DNA of 64,000 bases from Tenebrio molitor (lineage: Eukaryota > Arthropoda > Insecta > Coleoptera > Tenebrionidae), in contig NC_091049.1 of the NCBI RefSeq assembly GCF_963966145.1, positions 372,001 through 436,000 on the forward strand, written 5' to 3'. This document shows, one piece after another, positions 21,187-33,700 of this stretch. The position numbers and the translations under genes were made by a program. How positions within the stretch are numbered: the stretch's first letter is position 1; each line of letters starts with the position of its first letter. The notes beneath the pieces are model-generated. The model ran no database searches and was not told the DNA's origin. It saw only the letters and a list, made by a program, of their open reading frames with translations.

Positions 21187-23523
21187 GGAGGAGCTGTTAA
21201 ATTATTGTCCTCGGATGACTCATTAGCTTCATTCAACGAAGATGTTGCTGAAGAACTTAAAAAAAAACATCCTTCACCATCTCGCGAACTTTTTTTCCCA
21301 GACCCTTTCAAACCAGGAGACATTAGTTTAATAGTCAATGAGCAAAACGTTCGAGAAGCTATCAATTCATTTCCTGCCGGTTCTTCACCAGGTTTAGATG
21401 GCATGAGACCACAATACTTGAAAGATATCATATCTTTGTCAGCGGGTGAAGCAGGTCAGAAGGCACTAAGAGCTTTAACCAAACTGTGCAATTTTTTATT
21501 ATCTGGGCAACTTCCTTCAGAAATCTGCCATTTATTGTATGGCGCGTCTTTATGTGCCCTTAACAAAAAAGATGGAGGAATTAGACCGATCGCTATCGGA
21601 AACTGTTTGCGAAGATTGACCTCAAAGCTAGCCTGTTTTCAAAGTCGAAATATTGTAAATTCGTATTTATCTCCACACCAACTTGGAGTTGCAACTAAAC
21701 TAGGATGCGAAGCAGCAATTCATACCACACGAACCTTTGTTAATAACGATCAAAACCGTGGCAAAGTTCTTCTTAAATTAGATTTCAAAAATGCCTTTAA
21801 CTCAGTCGAGCGGGATTGTATTCTGAAAGAAGTCCAATGTCATACCCCACTTCTGTACCCTTATCTTTATCAATGCTATAGAAATCCTTCAACTTTATTT
21901 TTCGGTAATCATTTAATTTCTTCTTCTGTTGGAGCTCAGCAAGGAGATCCCTGCGGTCCCATGATTTTTAGTCTTGCCATTCAACCAATTATTTTATCTT
22001 TGGATTCTCAAATGAATATATGGTATTTAGATGATGGAACCTTAGCTGATTACCCAGAAGTAGTTTTATCCGACTTTAAAAAAGTTATAAATTTATCTCA
22101 GGAAATTGGCCTTGAATTAAACTTTAACAAATGCGAGATCTTTTGCTGTTCTGGAGACACAGATTTAAAAGTCATAAAGGAATTTCAAAATTTAGCACCA
22201 GGCATTAAAATCTGTGACCGAGAAAGTTTATCTCTTTTAGGCTCTCCAATCTTTGACCAAGGTTTCAAAAACACCGTCGAAAAAACTATAATTACAGTTG
22301 AAAATCTTTTAAACAAAACTGAACTCCTTAACAGACACGTGGCTTATACTTTAATCAAAAACTGTCTTTTCATACCAAAATTTAATTTTTTATTAAGAAC
22401 AACTCCATTTTGGAAATTTTCTAATTATGTTAATTCAATTGATTCTTCTTTAAAGTCTTGTTTAGAGAGAATACTTAATTTACGTTTAACTGATTTACAA
22501 TGGCGTCAGTCCACTTTACCGATTAGATTTGGTGGTCTGGGAATTCGTCGCATTTCCGATATTTGCCTCCCTGCATTCCTATCTTCAATTAATGGGGTTA
22601 AAAAGCTTGTTTCTTTATTACTAAACTCAAAGGATAATGAGCTTAATATTCACCATTATGATGAAGCTTTAGCAGCCTGGGGTGTAGCAAATGAGAACGA
22701 AATACCAACAATTCCACAATTTCAGAAGAATTGGGATAATATTAATATCAAAGGAATAATTGCCAATGACTTAATCTTTAATTCACCTAGAGACTTGGCT
22801 CGTTTTAAAGCTTTGCAATGCAGAGAATCAGGATCTTGGTTACATGCAATACCTTCTCCTAATATTGGTACTCTTTTAGATAACACTTCCTTCCAAGTTT
22901 GTATTGGTTTAAGATTGGGTTGTAATCTTTGTACACCTCATATTTGCAAATGCAATGCGAAAGTTGACGAAATTGGCACCCACGGTCTAAGTTGTTTCAA
23001 AAGCAGTGGTAGATTTTCAAGACACACTGAAATTAATTCCATTATCAATCGGTCTTTAACTTCAATTCATGTGAATTCAACTTTAGAACCAAACGGACTG
23101 TCTCGGGATGACGGAAAACGCCCAGATGGGATGACTTTAGTACCGTGGATTAAAGGTCAACCTTTGGTTTGGGACGTTACTGTTGTAGATACACTTGCAG
23201 ACAGTTACGTATTGAAATCATCTGAAGTCTCAGGTTTTGCCGCTGAAATGGCTTGCAAACGCAAACATAGCAAATATAGTTCAATCATTTCGTCAAACTA
23301 CGTGTTTAAAGGTTTAGCATTTGAAACCTTAGGCCCTTGGTGCAAAGAAGCCATCGATTTCATTAATGTCATCGGAAACCGACTTATCGCGGAATCAGGC
23401 GATTCAAAATCAAAGAAATTCCTTTTCGAGAGGATTTCCCTTGCCATTCAACGTGGAAACGCTGCAAGCATTCGAGGCACTTTTCCAGATTCCGCAATAT
23501 TATCGGAAATTTTTGTATTATAA
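21187..23523 (+). CDS. 5'-truncated RT/endonuclease, copy 2, without recombinase
   Basis: A relative of the 10580-13627 protein, at very roughly 60% identity over the stretches compared by eye. It aligns from residue 236 of that protein (KLLSS region) to its very end (AIQRGNAAS...). The frame is open for about 779 codons; a stop at 21172-21174 and loss of similarity mark the truncation, so the N-terminal C2H2 finger is missing. All core motifs remain: KLDFKNAF, AQQGDPCGP, WYLDDGT, the knuckle CKCNAKVDEIGTHGLSC, KRPDGM and WDVT. The first in-frame ATG lies far inside, and TTG 21205 is not a likely start, so translation is doubtful. No recombinase lies nearby. It lies antisense inside the channel-gene intron. 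The intact frame suggests a young insertion or an upstream spliced exon. Confidence 0.8.
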   Translation, partial: GGAVKLLSSDDSLASFNEDVAEELKKKHPSPSRELFFPDPFKPGDISLIVNEQNVREAINSFPAGSSPGLDGMRPQYLKDIISLSAGEAGQKALRALTKLCNFLLSGQLPSEICHLLYGASLCALNKKDGGIRPIAIGNCLRRLTSKLACFQSRNIVNSYLSPHQLGVATKLGCEAAIHTTRTFVNNDQNRGKVLLKLDFKNAFNSVERDCILKEVQCHTPLLYPYLYQCYRNPSTLFFGNHLISSSVGAQQGDPCGPMIFSLAIQPIILSLDSQMNIWYLDDGTLADYPEVVLSDFKKVINLSQEIGLELNFNKCEIFCCSGDTDLKVIKEFQNLAPGIKICDRESLSLLGSPIFDQGFKNTVEKTIITVENLLNKTELLNRHVAYTLIKNCLFIPKFNFLLRTTPFWKFSNYVNSIDSSLKSCLERILNLRLTDLQWRQSTLPIRFGGLGIRRISDICLPAFLSSINGVKKLVSLLLNSKDNELNIHHYDEALAAWGVANENEIPTIPQFQKNWDNINIKGIIANDLIFNSPRDLARFKALQCRESGSWLHAIPSPNIGTLLDNTSFQVCIGLRLGCNLCTPHICKCNAKVDEIGTHGLSCFKSSGRFSRHTEINSIINRSLTSIHVNSTLEPNGLSRDDGKRPDGMTLVPWIKGQPLVWDVTVVDTLADSYVLKSSEVSGFAAEMACKRKHSKYSSIISSNYVFKGLAFETLGPWCKEAIDFINVIGNRLIAESGDSKSKKFLFERISLAIQRGNAASIRGTFPDSAILSEIFVL

Positions 23524-26500
23524 AACAAAAATGTTTATGTAATTATATTATTTATTAAATGTTTGCTTCCGTAATTAATACAGAAATAGATACAATTTTA
23601 ATTTTAACAGAAAGTTTTCTCCTAATTTTGAACCACATTTATACCCACCCTGTGCACCAAAACATTTGTGCAACGGTTTTTTTCCCATCCAAACCCACCA
23701 ATGAAAATTTTTGAAATCTTCCCAAAAAAAATCGCTCTAAATTTACCCGCGTGCTCCCGGTGTCAACGCCAAGGACGGGATGAACGTTTCAATCATTTCT
23801 GAGAAGTCCGAACATAAATATTTGGGCATCGTCGACAACTCCCGGTTCAAAAACCGAAAAGACACACTCCAAAGATAACAAACAAACACAACAAAAAAAT
23901 AAAACGGGGTAAACGTTCACGAGATACGCCACTGGCAAATAAACAATCGATCGCTTTTTCAACCATGGGGGGGTCACCGCCGCCTAGTTTCCAAAAGCGG
24001 CATCCATCTCTCTCTATTTTTAGAAAATTTACGACCCAGATGAACTCTTTTAAAACGGCATTAAGCCGCAAACAAAACAAACAATCAAGCCGTTTGATGT
24101 TCATAGAAAATATCAAATGACCTCAGGCAAAACAAAAACCGCGTCGGCAATCGTCGCCACGTGCACGCGGAAGCGGCCGATCCTTATCTGATGCAGTATG
24201 ATTTTTCAACATTTTAATTTGGTCTTGCCGCAAATCGCACCTCTCCTTCTACCTGACCGTCCAGAAAGAGAAAGTAGACGTTTGTGGGGTCGAAAGCACC
24301 GATTCGGATGAAATATTGATCGACTTGCACCATGTATATGGTGTGTAAGTTGAAGTTATTACACAGTGTCATCTAGCGGTGGACATGGCACTTCACGGAA
24401 AAGGACTGCATCGCGCGTAATTACCTGCCGTGACAGTTGAATTGATTTTCCCGTTTTTCGGTTTTAATGATCACAAACAAGTTGATTCGTCACGAACGAG
24501 CTTTCGGCTCACATCGCCGACGAAAGCGGATCAAAATTTTTTTCAGAAGGCAAGGCGAGGATTATCGCAGACGAGGGTCCTGCCGTGCGGGAGTTGGACG
24601 CATATGTCCCAACAACAGGTCCTTTGTGACAAGCGCAAACAGGTATAATTGTTTCGCTAGGCAGCAGGTGTCTTGGAGTACGTCCTGCGGGAGTAGCAGG
24701 AACGATAAAAAATTGTACACTGCTATGGAGCTTTTGGCTTGAACTTTAACACTTGAAGAGTTTCGCGAAAGATGTCAATGATCAAGTACTAGCTTTTCTT
24801 ATGAACCATAAACGTGTCAAATTAACGAGGTTTGAGTTTATCAACGTTGTTTATGACACCGATAATGGTAAAGTTCTTCAAAGCTTTGAAACGTAACCAA
24901 AGTTTTCTGAAGAATGTATTCCTCAGGGTACTAATTTAGGAGCAATAGTATTCGAGTGGTTTGACGGTTTAATTTCTACATTCTGAAAATTTCTGTGCTG
25001 TCATGATGAGGAGCTACTAATGTAGTTTTGTTTGTTGTTCATTGGAAAAAACTTAATTTAATTAATTAACTAAATTTCGTCATCTTCGAAGAGATTTGTT
25101 AATTACGTTAACTACGTTATCATGTTTACATTAAATGTTTTAGTGTCATAACTGTCCATGTCAAGATAAGAAATTGTCTTTTGCTTCTATGATAAAAAGA
25201 ATAAATAACGAACTATCTTTGTACACGTAAAATACAATGAGGAATAAGTTTCAAATTGTTTATCGTTTTGTCAAAAAAAGTATTGCGAAATCAACATGTC
25301 CAGTTCTCGAAGGCAAACTTTAGAGAAATTTACAAATTTCTATGATTCGCAAAAAGAATCCCAACTCCTCAAACAGAAAATTTACAACCAAGTATGGTAG
25401 AGAGCGTTCAAAAAATGTTTGTAGTCAAGTATACTGTGGTTTTCTCTCCTTGACAAACGTAGGTTGTCTTTTTAGGCCGTATGCTTTGACATTTCCTTCA
25501 AATACATAACCTCACTTTGATTATCATTTTAATATAAATTGATTTATTTATGAATTTAAATGCTGAAAAAACTAGAAATCTTTTCTCAATTAGTTTTGAA
25601 AAGAATTTTGCTTTTAAAAAAAAAATTCACACTACTCTTTATTTGATGAGAAAATGTCATTTGACATGATTGATTTGACAGCTGCTGAAACTAGGCCGTA
25701 CGTTAACCGAAACAAAAGCACCAAGTTACTTCATCACACGTGTTTTTGAACGCTCGTTATCTCGTCCCTGGAATTAGCAATTCTCGAAAAACGTTCTAGG
25801 CCATAACCATGACCTGTCTTTAAATTGCTTATTACGTATTTTTCAAGGAGAAAACAAATAATTATAGAGTATTGATTCTTTAATTTTGAAATATCAAGAA
25901 ATTACATTCGATTTGTACGTGGGAGTACATTTTCCGTGTCTCTGCAAAATATCTTGTGGTTAAAATATTTAGCTTCTCTTGCTCCATTTTCCTTAAACCA
26001 ATGTAGTACCTAACACAAGCACTTGTTGGAATAAGGTACCAGTTTTCAATAATGTAACTTCGTTATTAATTTTTTCCTTAACATCTTTCCTAATAAGAGA
26101 ATAGGTATTTTTATCTCTTTATTCTCTATGAAAATTATGTTAAACGTTACAGTTCCTAGTAACGTAAAATTATACAGGGTCGCTGTTAAATATGGGTAGA
26201 GTTGATTATTTAAAAAACCCTTTGTACTCGTAGGATCTCCGTGAAACAATTTTTTCAAGTAGAATTTTTATGAAAGATAAGATTAAACAGGTGGTACGAA
26301 TGTAGGCTTATTTATTTAATAATTGTTTCTGACTTAGTTTTTTCGTTCTTGTTGTAAAGAAATTTTTAATTGTGCATTGAATTTATCCTTTGGTTGGATA
26401 GAACAAGAAACGAGAAGTTTTCAGAAATTAAAAACGAAAGTGTGCCTATGTCGACAATTTAATTTAATAATTTAATCAATGAAATTTCCCAAGTTACCCA

Positions 26501-27135
26501 TTCAAATCCTACAACAGAGAAGAAATAATAATAAAATGCCCTGAAAGCAAAATTGGTGGTTTTTATTGCAAGAAAAATACTACGAAAGATACATACAACC
26601 ACATTTGTAAAAAATTCAAAGAATGTGAGTATAATTTTTTTTTTAATCTGCGACAAAAAAAGTATGTACCTACCTACTCGTATATCCGATAGGTTTCACT
26701 GCAAAAGAATTCGCTAGAAGAATGTCAATGATCAAAGTCAAATAAATAAGTTATAAGATTACGAAAAATTTTAAAAAGACCTCCCGGCAATAAATTAGCA
26801 ATTTTTCTGTCCCATTAAATTTTCTGTAAAGAAAATTTTAGCTATTAACATACCTAGGATGTAATGACTGTCATAACATAACGTAACAGCTGCGGATATC
26901 AGTTTGAAATCAGAGCCAGCTTCCGAGCTAGGATTTTAAGACATCTAAGGCTGTTATGAAATTCATTACTTTCCCAGTTTATTCAATATTTTATCGGTTT
27001 TTAAATCCAAAAACTCGCTTCAAAATAGATTGAGTTGATCGCGTTTGCATGATATGTTCAGGTGTCATAGTTACATTTGGTTGTTTATACAAACAGACAT
27101 TTCGCAAAATGAGTTTGAATGATAATGTTTTACCG

Positions 27136-27228
27136 AAAAACGTCTTAAATGAAGCAGAACAACCTTTATTTAAAGCTTGTTCTGCTTCATTTAAGACGTT
27201 TTCCGGTATTAAGCTTAATACCGGAAAA
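27136..27228. repeat. Two back-to-back palindromes
   Basis: 27136-27202 pairs AACGTCTTAAATGAAGCAGA with its inverse across a 14-bp loop. Overlapping it, 27199-27228 is a perfect 30-bp palindrome (TTTTCCGGTATTAAG and its inverse). Both strands read open through the hairpin, a consequence of symmetry rather than coding. Confidence 0.75.
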
Positions 27229-28178
27229 ATCAAAAGGCAGATAGGTACTTATCTGAAATCATACGAAACATTTAAACAATGCGACTTCCATATTGGTTAC
27301 TCTATTCCACTAGCCAATAGGGAGGTAGCATTTCGTTGCAGAATTTTGTAAATGGCGCGCGAACCGCCTACCAGGAAAAAATACATACGTAGTCTTAAAA
27401 TTTATTGTAATTACAAATTAAAATAAATTTTGCTTAAACGATGAAATGTTTTTTTTATTTTTTATATCTGTAAGGTAAAATTGATAGGTATAGGTATCGA
27501 TACGATACCTACATAATATGTATCAGTATCGTAAAATTTTTACAGCAAACAATAAGGTTATGCCCGCCAAAGTTACCAGACTATTTTTGTGTAAGTAACG
27601 TAGATCTTAACTGACAGAAAACGATAAATTTTTATTCAAATCTACATAAATATTGTCATTACATCCGCCTATTGCGAATTTCTATACGTAGGCTTTTGCT
27701 TTTCAGAAGAGATAGTTTTTAAGTGTTTCAATTTTTTTCTCTCTAAATACGGTACAATTCTATAACTTGCTTCTACCTAAATATTCTAGTCCTTCGAAAA
27801 AAATTGTACTTACCTAATCAATGTCAATGCTAATCAAATTTCAATTCGTCAACAAATTTTTTGTTTTTTTTTAATTTTTAAGATAATAAATAAATATAAA
27901 CAGAAATGGAAAGTCAGTACTTTTTAGTACCTACTTTGTTTTAATTTATGTGCTTATTATTTTCAGGTTTATGACCTTTGTCGTATGTAATAATGATTAA
28001 TATACCTAATCTTATTGAGCTTGTCTCTTAATAACCCTGTAATTTGTAAAATACTATCAAAGTGATAAGTAGAATTGGCCGTGATTATGCTAATCAACTC
28101 AGGTAAATAAGATTAAAACACAACACAACATAATTGCCTTGGGAAAAATTTTAAAAATGATGGAGTTAACAAGATAGT

Positions 28179-28421
28179 ATCGTGTGTTCCAATAAAAACT
28201 CACTCGCAGTAAGCCATGACTATAGAGGTAGATAGACTGGTCATGTCGATTTTAGGATCATTGGAAGTAGTTCATTTGTTACTTACAAATTTTCATCATA
28301 TTGTAAGTTGTGACAGATAACCTATAAATTTACTTTAGTAGTTCATTTCACATCTGGTACTAAGACATACTTCACTTTTGTCATGGCTTGCTGGGAGTGA
28401 GTTTTTTGTGGAACACACGAT
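28179..28421. mobile_element. MITE with about 40-bp inverted termini
   Basis: The left end ATCGTGTGTTCCAATAAAAA and a GCAGTAAGCCATGAC block are mirrored at the right (GTCATGGCTTGCTGGG ... GGAACACACGAT). It is 243 bp and non-coding. Outside it, GATAGT at the left and AGAAGT at the right give no clear target duplication. Confidence 0.75.
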
Positions 28422-29305
28422 AGAAGTAGTGTTGCCCAGAAACACCACCCATAACAACATGTCGTATTTTATGCGAACGAATTGAATTTTCCTTTCTCAA
28501 AACAAGCCATAAAAATTATTGCCGAGCTGAGTACAAAAATCCCTGTAATGCTGGCGGGGCAATAAAAGATAAACAGAACAAGCGGCAATTAAAAAATGAC
28601 CAAAGCGAATAATAACACGAAAATTTTTTACAAGGCGCTAGAAAACAAACCGGGCAAAAATGAATAAACCATTAAGATGTTGTATTTAATTATGGACGAA
28701 TGGCTTGTACGTAAGATGTTTATCGGCGATCGATCGGAACGATACTGGAATAAAATTAAACGACGTTTAATAAATCGTTTATGGTAGTCATGCCCACTTA
28801 TTGTGTAGTGATACGGAGAGTCCATAAACAATAACGACTTGGAGTTGACGATGCAATATGACGTGTGACGTTTCTCATTTAACACATCTGTCACATTTGA
28901 CAGATGAGGGTTGATTCTACCTATAATTGCAATCCAGAACTATTTACATTATACAGCGCAGCGGTTTTTGTGGAACGACCAAAATAAATTAAAGGTTTGA
29001 ACCAAAATTTCAAGGAATTAAAAATCGCTTTGTATCTGTTATTCCAGAGATTCTGTGTTCCTATTTATATGTATATCTAAATAATCGGCGCGCAATATGT
29101 TTTTAAAATAACGCAAGAAACGTGAAAATTCTGTCGCGGTGGTATCTGCGCATTTAGAAAAATTCTGATATGATGTGTCGATATTTAATAAGACGAAATA
29201 CGTACAAGATAATACAACATAATAATGAAAGATAGTTATTCATGTAATATGTGGATAAAGCACTAGTTCCTTGTACAAGCGGGAAGTTTGCACACACGAG
29301 GGCAA

Positions 29306-29627
29306 CGACTGCTTTAATCCCTCGCGTAAAAAAATCTTAAGATAAACTTCAACTACTTTAAATATGATACAGCCCTCTGTGGTTCTGGAATTATTTTTTT
29401 TACATGAATTTATTCAGATTAGGTTTTTTGAATCAAGGCCAAAAATTAAGAAATGGCACCTGTGAAAATTGTCATCTAAATTAAAAACTCTGTTCCGTAA
29501 AAAATATTTAGACTATAAATTTCTGCAGTTTTTAAACATTCCGGGTTTTGATTATACGTATGAGACAAATGAAAATATATTTAGCATTGAGATTTTAAAT
29601 CAAAATTATATACAAACAAGGAAAGTT
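29306..29627. repeat. Direct repeat, copy 1
   Basis: About 320 bp closely matching 31316-31757 in the same orientation (shared blocks include GATTATACGTATGAGACAAA and AATATTTAGACTATAAATTT). Copy 2 has an extra segment of about 110 bp in the middle. It is probably a pair of dispersed element copies. Confidence 0.75.
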
Positions 29628-30778
29628 CAGTAGATAAAATGTCTTGTCTTAACTATTTGAGAGAAGACATTTTAAAGTGAAAAACATGAAGTAATTAGAT
29701 TTTTCTTCAGACAAGGAATAAAATTGATAGTAAAAAGTCAGGCTTAAGTAATATAGAAATATCTGAGATTATGAAAAATGAGAAGAATTTTCGTGGTGTT
29801 TTTGGTTAGTCAATTTAAAAGAACCGAAATTAATTACAGATTATGTATTTATATTTTTTGCCAGATGATTTTCAAGAAATTTCACATACTCGTATTTATC
29901 AAAGACCTTCAGGTGATGTTTTAATAGTTGTTAAAAATTTATATTATTTAATTGATTTTCCAAGTTTTAATGTTAAAAATGGATATAGGTAATGGTCAAT
30001 CTATTGAAAATTTAGGAATACCAAAAGGAAAAAGAATTGATGCAATATTTAGAACTTATTCTGGAAAAACATATACAATGTGGAAACTACTTATGGAATA
30101 AATTCAGTAATTTCAAAACTAACGACATTTGTCGAAAACGCTGAAACAAGTCAATTTTTATTTCTCATAGTGCTTATTTTAAGTTGGTTCACTTTTTCAT
30201 GACGTCATCCATTTTTCAGGTATGATGTCATCACCAATTTTTTTAAAAGACAACCCCCACTTTTTTCTTCTCTTTGTGATAGATCTTTGCACTAGCTAAA
30301 CGATGAATGAAAAAAATCGATACCTTACCTATATAACATTTTCTTTTTCAAATCACAAATTTTACTTCAAAAGTTTAATGTATAATTTTTAATGTAAAAT
30401 TTTTTTTGTATGTTAGTTGTGAATTGTCAAATTGTCATTAAATTGGCAATCCTGGTAAAAATTACCAAAACTCGGCGGTGGGAATTTCATTTTTTAATTG
30501 ATAACTCAATTTTTTATGGAATTCGATTTCTAAAATTTCCACGCCAGGTTGGTCTTATATTTTTATGATTCAATGCTAGATATTTCTTTATTTGCTTGAT
30601 GTAGTCCAGTCGTCAGAATATTAGAGCATGCAAAAATAAATAAAATAAGATACTTGTAAGATGTAATTATTTGAAAAATGTTAATTTTTAAATATACCTT
30701 AAAAACAGACTTTAACAATAAACAGGTGTAGTTTTTATATATAGCTGGAAAATTAATTGATTTTCAATTTTAGTAGAT

Positions 30779-31297
30779 AGTCTAATATGTGTAACTTTTT
30801 AACTCAGATTATTATGCCTAGTTTTCTTAGTCATTTTCCTATTTTCTGTGCATTTTTTTCAACAAAAACCACAGATTCAGTTGTTACGTCTGGCTCACAT
30901 TTTTTAAGAACTCATAAAAAAAAAGGGTTAGTCTTCCTTATTTTTGGCATACAAATCTGACTCACATTTTTAAAAAGCCCATAAAAAATAGGATAGTAGG
31001 TCATTTTCTTAATTTTTTGTGTTTTTGAAAAGACCTCAATGGCTGTTCTTCAAACTCAACAAACTTTCAACGACTAAAACTTGAAAATCAACTCATTTTC
31101 CTAAAAAAATTGATGATTTGGGAAAATCTGAGTTAGAAGTTAGGGTTTAAAAATAAGAGTAAAAAGTCAAATTCAACGTTGTTTTTGATGTTTTGGTAGA
31201 AATACCGATTTTTGTTGAAAAAAATGCATAGAAATAGGAAAATGACTAAGAAAACCAGGCATAATAATCTGAGTTAAAAAGTTACACATATTAGACT
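30779..31297. mobile_element. Element with about 90-bp terminal inverted repeats
   Basis: 30779-30869 and 31209-31297 are inverted copies (AGTCTAATATGTGTAACTTT mirrored at the right end). Inside, a unit of about 65 bp (TCTGRCTCACATTTTT...) is tandemly duplicated at about 30890 and 30955. No ORF. It lies just before copy 2 of the direct repeat. Confidence 0.75.
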
Positions 31298-31315
31298 AAT
31301 AACGAGTGTTTTAAT

Positions 31316-31757
31316 ACCTTGCGTAAAAAAAATCATGAGATAAAATTCAACCATGTACTTCAAATACGATACAGCTCTCTGTAATTCCCGAATTACTTTT
31401 CTTGCATGAATTTATTCAGATTACGTTTTTTGAACTAATGCCAAAAATTAAGAAATATTAAGTGTAATAAGTGTACCTGTAACGTCAAGCTTAATCGATT
31501 CTAATGGTGCAGTAAAAACAATTAATTTCTTCTTTAACATTTCAGGTATGTGGCTTTATGTTTTCATCCTTAGTCTATGGCACCTATGAAAATGGTCATC
31601 TAAATTAAAAACTCAGTTCCGTAAAAAATATTTAGACTATAAATTTCTGCAGTTTAAACAGTCCAGGTTTTGATTATACGTATGAGACAAATGAAAATAT
31701 ATTTAGCATTGAGATTTTAAACCAAAATTATATGCAAACAAGGAAAGTCCAGTGGAA
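31316..31757. repeat. Direct repeat, copy 2
   Basis: Matches 29306-29627 in the same orientation but carries an insertion around 31460-31570. The two copies bracket the inverted-repeat element at 30779-31297 and about 1.1 kb of unique AT-rich DNA. Confidence 0.7.
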
Positions 31758-32860
31758 ATAGTGAAGAGAAGACGTTTGATTAAGTTTAGGTGGAAAACAT
31801 TAAGTAATTAGATTTTTCTTTCGGTGTTCTCAAATTTGAAAAACAATTCAGGAGTCGTAAAATTCGTCAGTTTGTTGACTTTATTACATTTGCAAAAACC
31901 ACGGGAGTGTCCGTACATCTGTATAAAAAATAATCAATATTTACTCTTCTTTTATTACTCTCTATTTTCAGACATTTCCTTAGTTTTCATTCGAGGCAAT
32001 AATCTGGCGGGATCAAATTAAATTTCGGGAAGTTGTCAAATGTTCGCAACATTTGTCGAGATAATTAAATGCCACGTCGAATTTTTCTCCGTCACTGTAG
32101 GTATACAAAATAAATTGAAATTTTAATTTAATAAACGACAAACTCAAATTTACCGTCGTCAATTAACGAAATTAACTCGTGTTTACCAGACTGTACCCCG
32201 AATGCAATTATCATGATGATACCATTATCCGAGCTTATTAGATTACGTCAAAGCACCTGGTGCAGAAGAGCTCGTAACCTTTGAAAAATATGAACCGGAG
32301 AGTCGTAAGTAATAATTTCGCTTAGCGTCAACAACCAGACACGGTTTATTTGTTGAACGTACAATAAAGCGTATTTACGGTGAAATTAAACAATCGGAAT
32401 GGAGATTTTTATCGAGTTCCACCCTTCCTGATCCATTTACGGTACAAAGGGCCTTTCAGAAACAGATTCTAATTAAGAGTGTCGAAACGACGTTTACAAA
32501 TCCGGGATCATGACGAAATAGGTATGCAAATCCGGACCTGAATATCGCAATTCCGGGAGGAAATTGCGATTCTCGAAAAATATCGAACGCCCCCTCCCCT
32601 GCAAGGGAACGGCTGCCAAACACATTTTATTACACAAACAATTCCAGGTCGTGCGAAAACAAGCCGGAATTTTTCCACCCTCCGGAAATAAATTAGAAAT
32701 GTTTCAATCCTGTCCCCGTGAATTTTTAACGTTTACGACGCGGCTCCGGATTGCTTTTTTCGGGTTAATGGGACCCGGGGCGACTTAGCGCCCTTTCTAA
32801 TTAATGTTTTGACTTTTGACAGGCAGTGGTGCCAACCGCGAGCGATGCGATTGTACTCAC

Positions 32861-32936
32861 TGTCTGTGTCGAATTTCCTGATGATTGTTTCAATAAGCGT
32901 GGTCCTCGGGGCGACAAGACCTCTTCTTACCGGCAT
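32861..32936 (-). CDS. sei: ERG-type K+ channel (seizure), exon 1 with start codon
   Basis: Encodes MPVRRGLVAPRTTLIETIIR and then KFDTD, closely matching the conserved ERG cap MPVRRGHVAP...DTIIRKFE. This N-cap amphipathic helix packs against the PAS domain. The coding part is exactly 76 nt, ending with one base before donor ACA|GTGAGT; the human KCNH2 first coding exon also ends at c.76 (recalled). Splicing to 16445 gives ...FDTDNRSFLVAN. The ATG (minus) is preceded by CAACTGAT; no acceptor lies immediately upstream, so part of the 5' untranslated region is contiguous. Confidence 0.93.
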
Positions 32937-33219
32937 ATCAGTTGTTTGGGGTAACTAATACTACCAACTTAGAGTTTCCGAATTTCCTTCTCATTTTTCA
33001 GTGATTGGTCATCGATGGATGGAGTGAATCGTCGTCGACTCTTGTACGTATAAAAAATTCAGGCTTCCGTCGTGCTCCCCTCAGCGTACAAACAATGAAA
33101 ATAAGGCATCCATAAGGCAAATTTAGCGTAATTTATAAAAAACGTTTCGAGCTATTTCAGTGTGTTTTCGTGCAATTTAAAAATAACCTCTAGTAGGCCG
33201 CCACACCGGAAAATTTTTC

Positions 33220-33700
33220 GTTTGGAACACAGCACACTGGGTCCTCCTCCGCACAAGCACAGAACACCACACTCCCGTCGGACGTGTCCCCCGGGAACAT
33301 CACTTCGCATAGGAAACAGACCCGACTGTGTACAAATCTATACCGCAGGTTACAGGAACAATCCGTTAAAAATACACCCCTTCTGGGGACGTGCGCGCGC
33401 ACCCCGCACGCCTCGCTAAGACTCGAAATTTTCGCGACATTCTCGTCCCTCCAAGCTCGCAGTGTCATTCAACTGAGCTTTCGCAGGTGGCAGGAGTCGC
33501 GCCAGCAGGAGAGGCGCGCGCACGCCCCCGCTCGTTCGCCGTCGGAGGTGTGTTCTCCCCCCGTGGGGTTGGAGAGGCGCGCCAATTTGGCCGGCGGGAC
33601 GGGGCTGCAAGAGGCGGGTAGGCAACACGTAATGCGCTTCAAATTGAGCTTCCACGTGGAACTTGCCCCGACGAGGGAGCGATTCGCGTCGGGGCTGGTT
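33220..33700. promoter_or_regulatory. CpG-rich island upstream of the channel gene
   Basis: About 480 bp with very high GC and CpG (e.g. GACGTGCGCGCGCACCCC), 300-770 bp upstream of the sei start codon on its 5' side. Overlapping frames on both strands are open only because of the composition, and none shows a domain. It is plausibly the promoter or a 5' untranslated exon of sei. No TATA or start motif could be fixed. Confidence 0.4.

Larger units (their letters stand above)
16446..32860 (-). other. sei: 16.4-kb intron 1 of the ERG-type channel gene
   Basis: Bounded by donor ACA|GTGAGT (after 32861) and acceptor GCTTTCAG (before 16445). It holds no host exon I can recognise, but many repeats: hairpins (18465-18515, 19101-19219), a truncated retroelement copy in antisense (21187-23523), a MITE (28179-28421), palindromes (27136-27228) and a repeat nest at 29.3-31.8 kb. 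Fragments near 20147-20205 and 24481-24540 (GATTCGTCACGA then CGAGCTTTC) are copies of one dispersed repeat. Large first introns are usual for this channel family. Confidence 0.8.

Noticed and set aside
27049..27351. 100-aa ORF and its 80-aa mirror frame with repeated NEAEQ-like segments
   Set aside because: The repetition comes from the DNA palindrome at 27136-27202, which makes both strands read alike.
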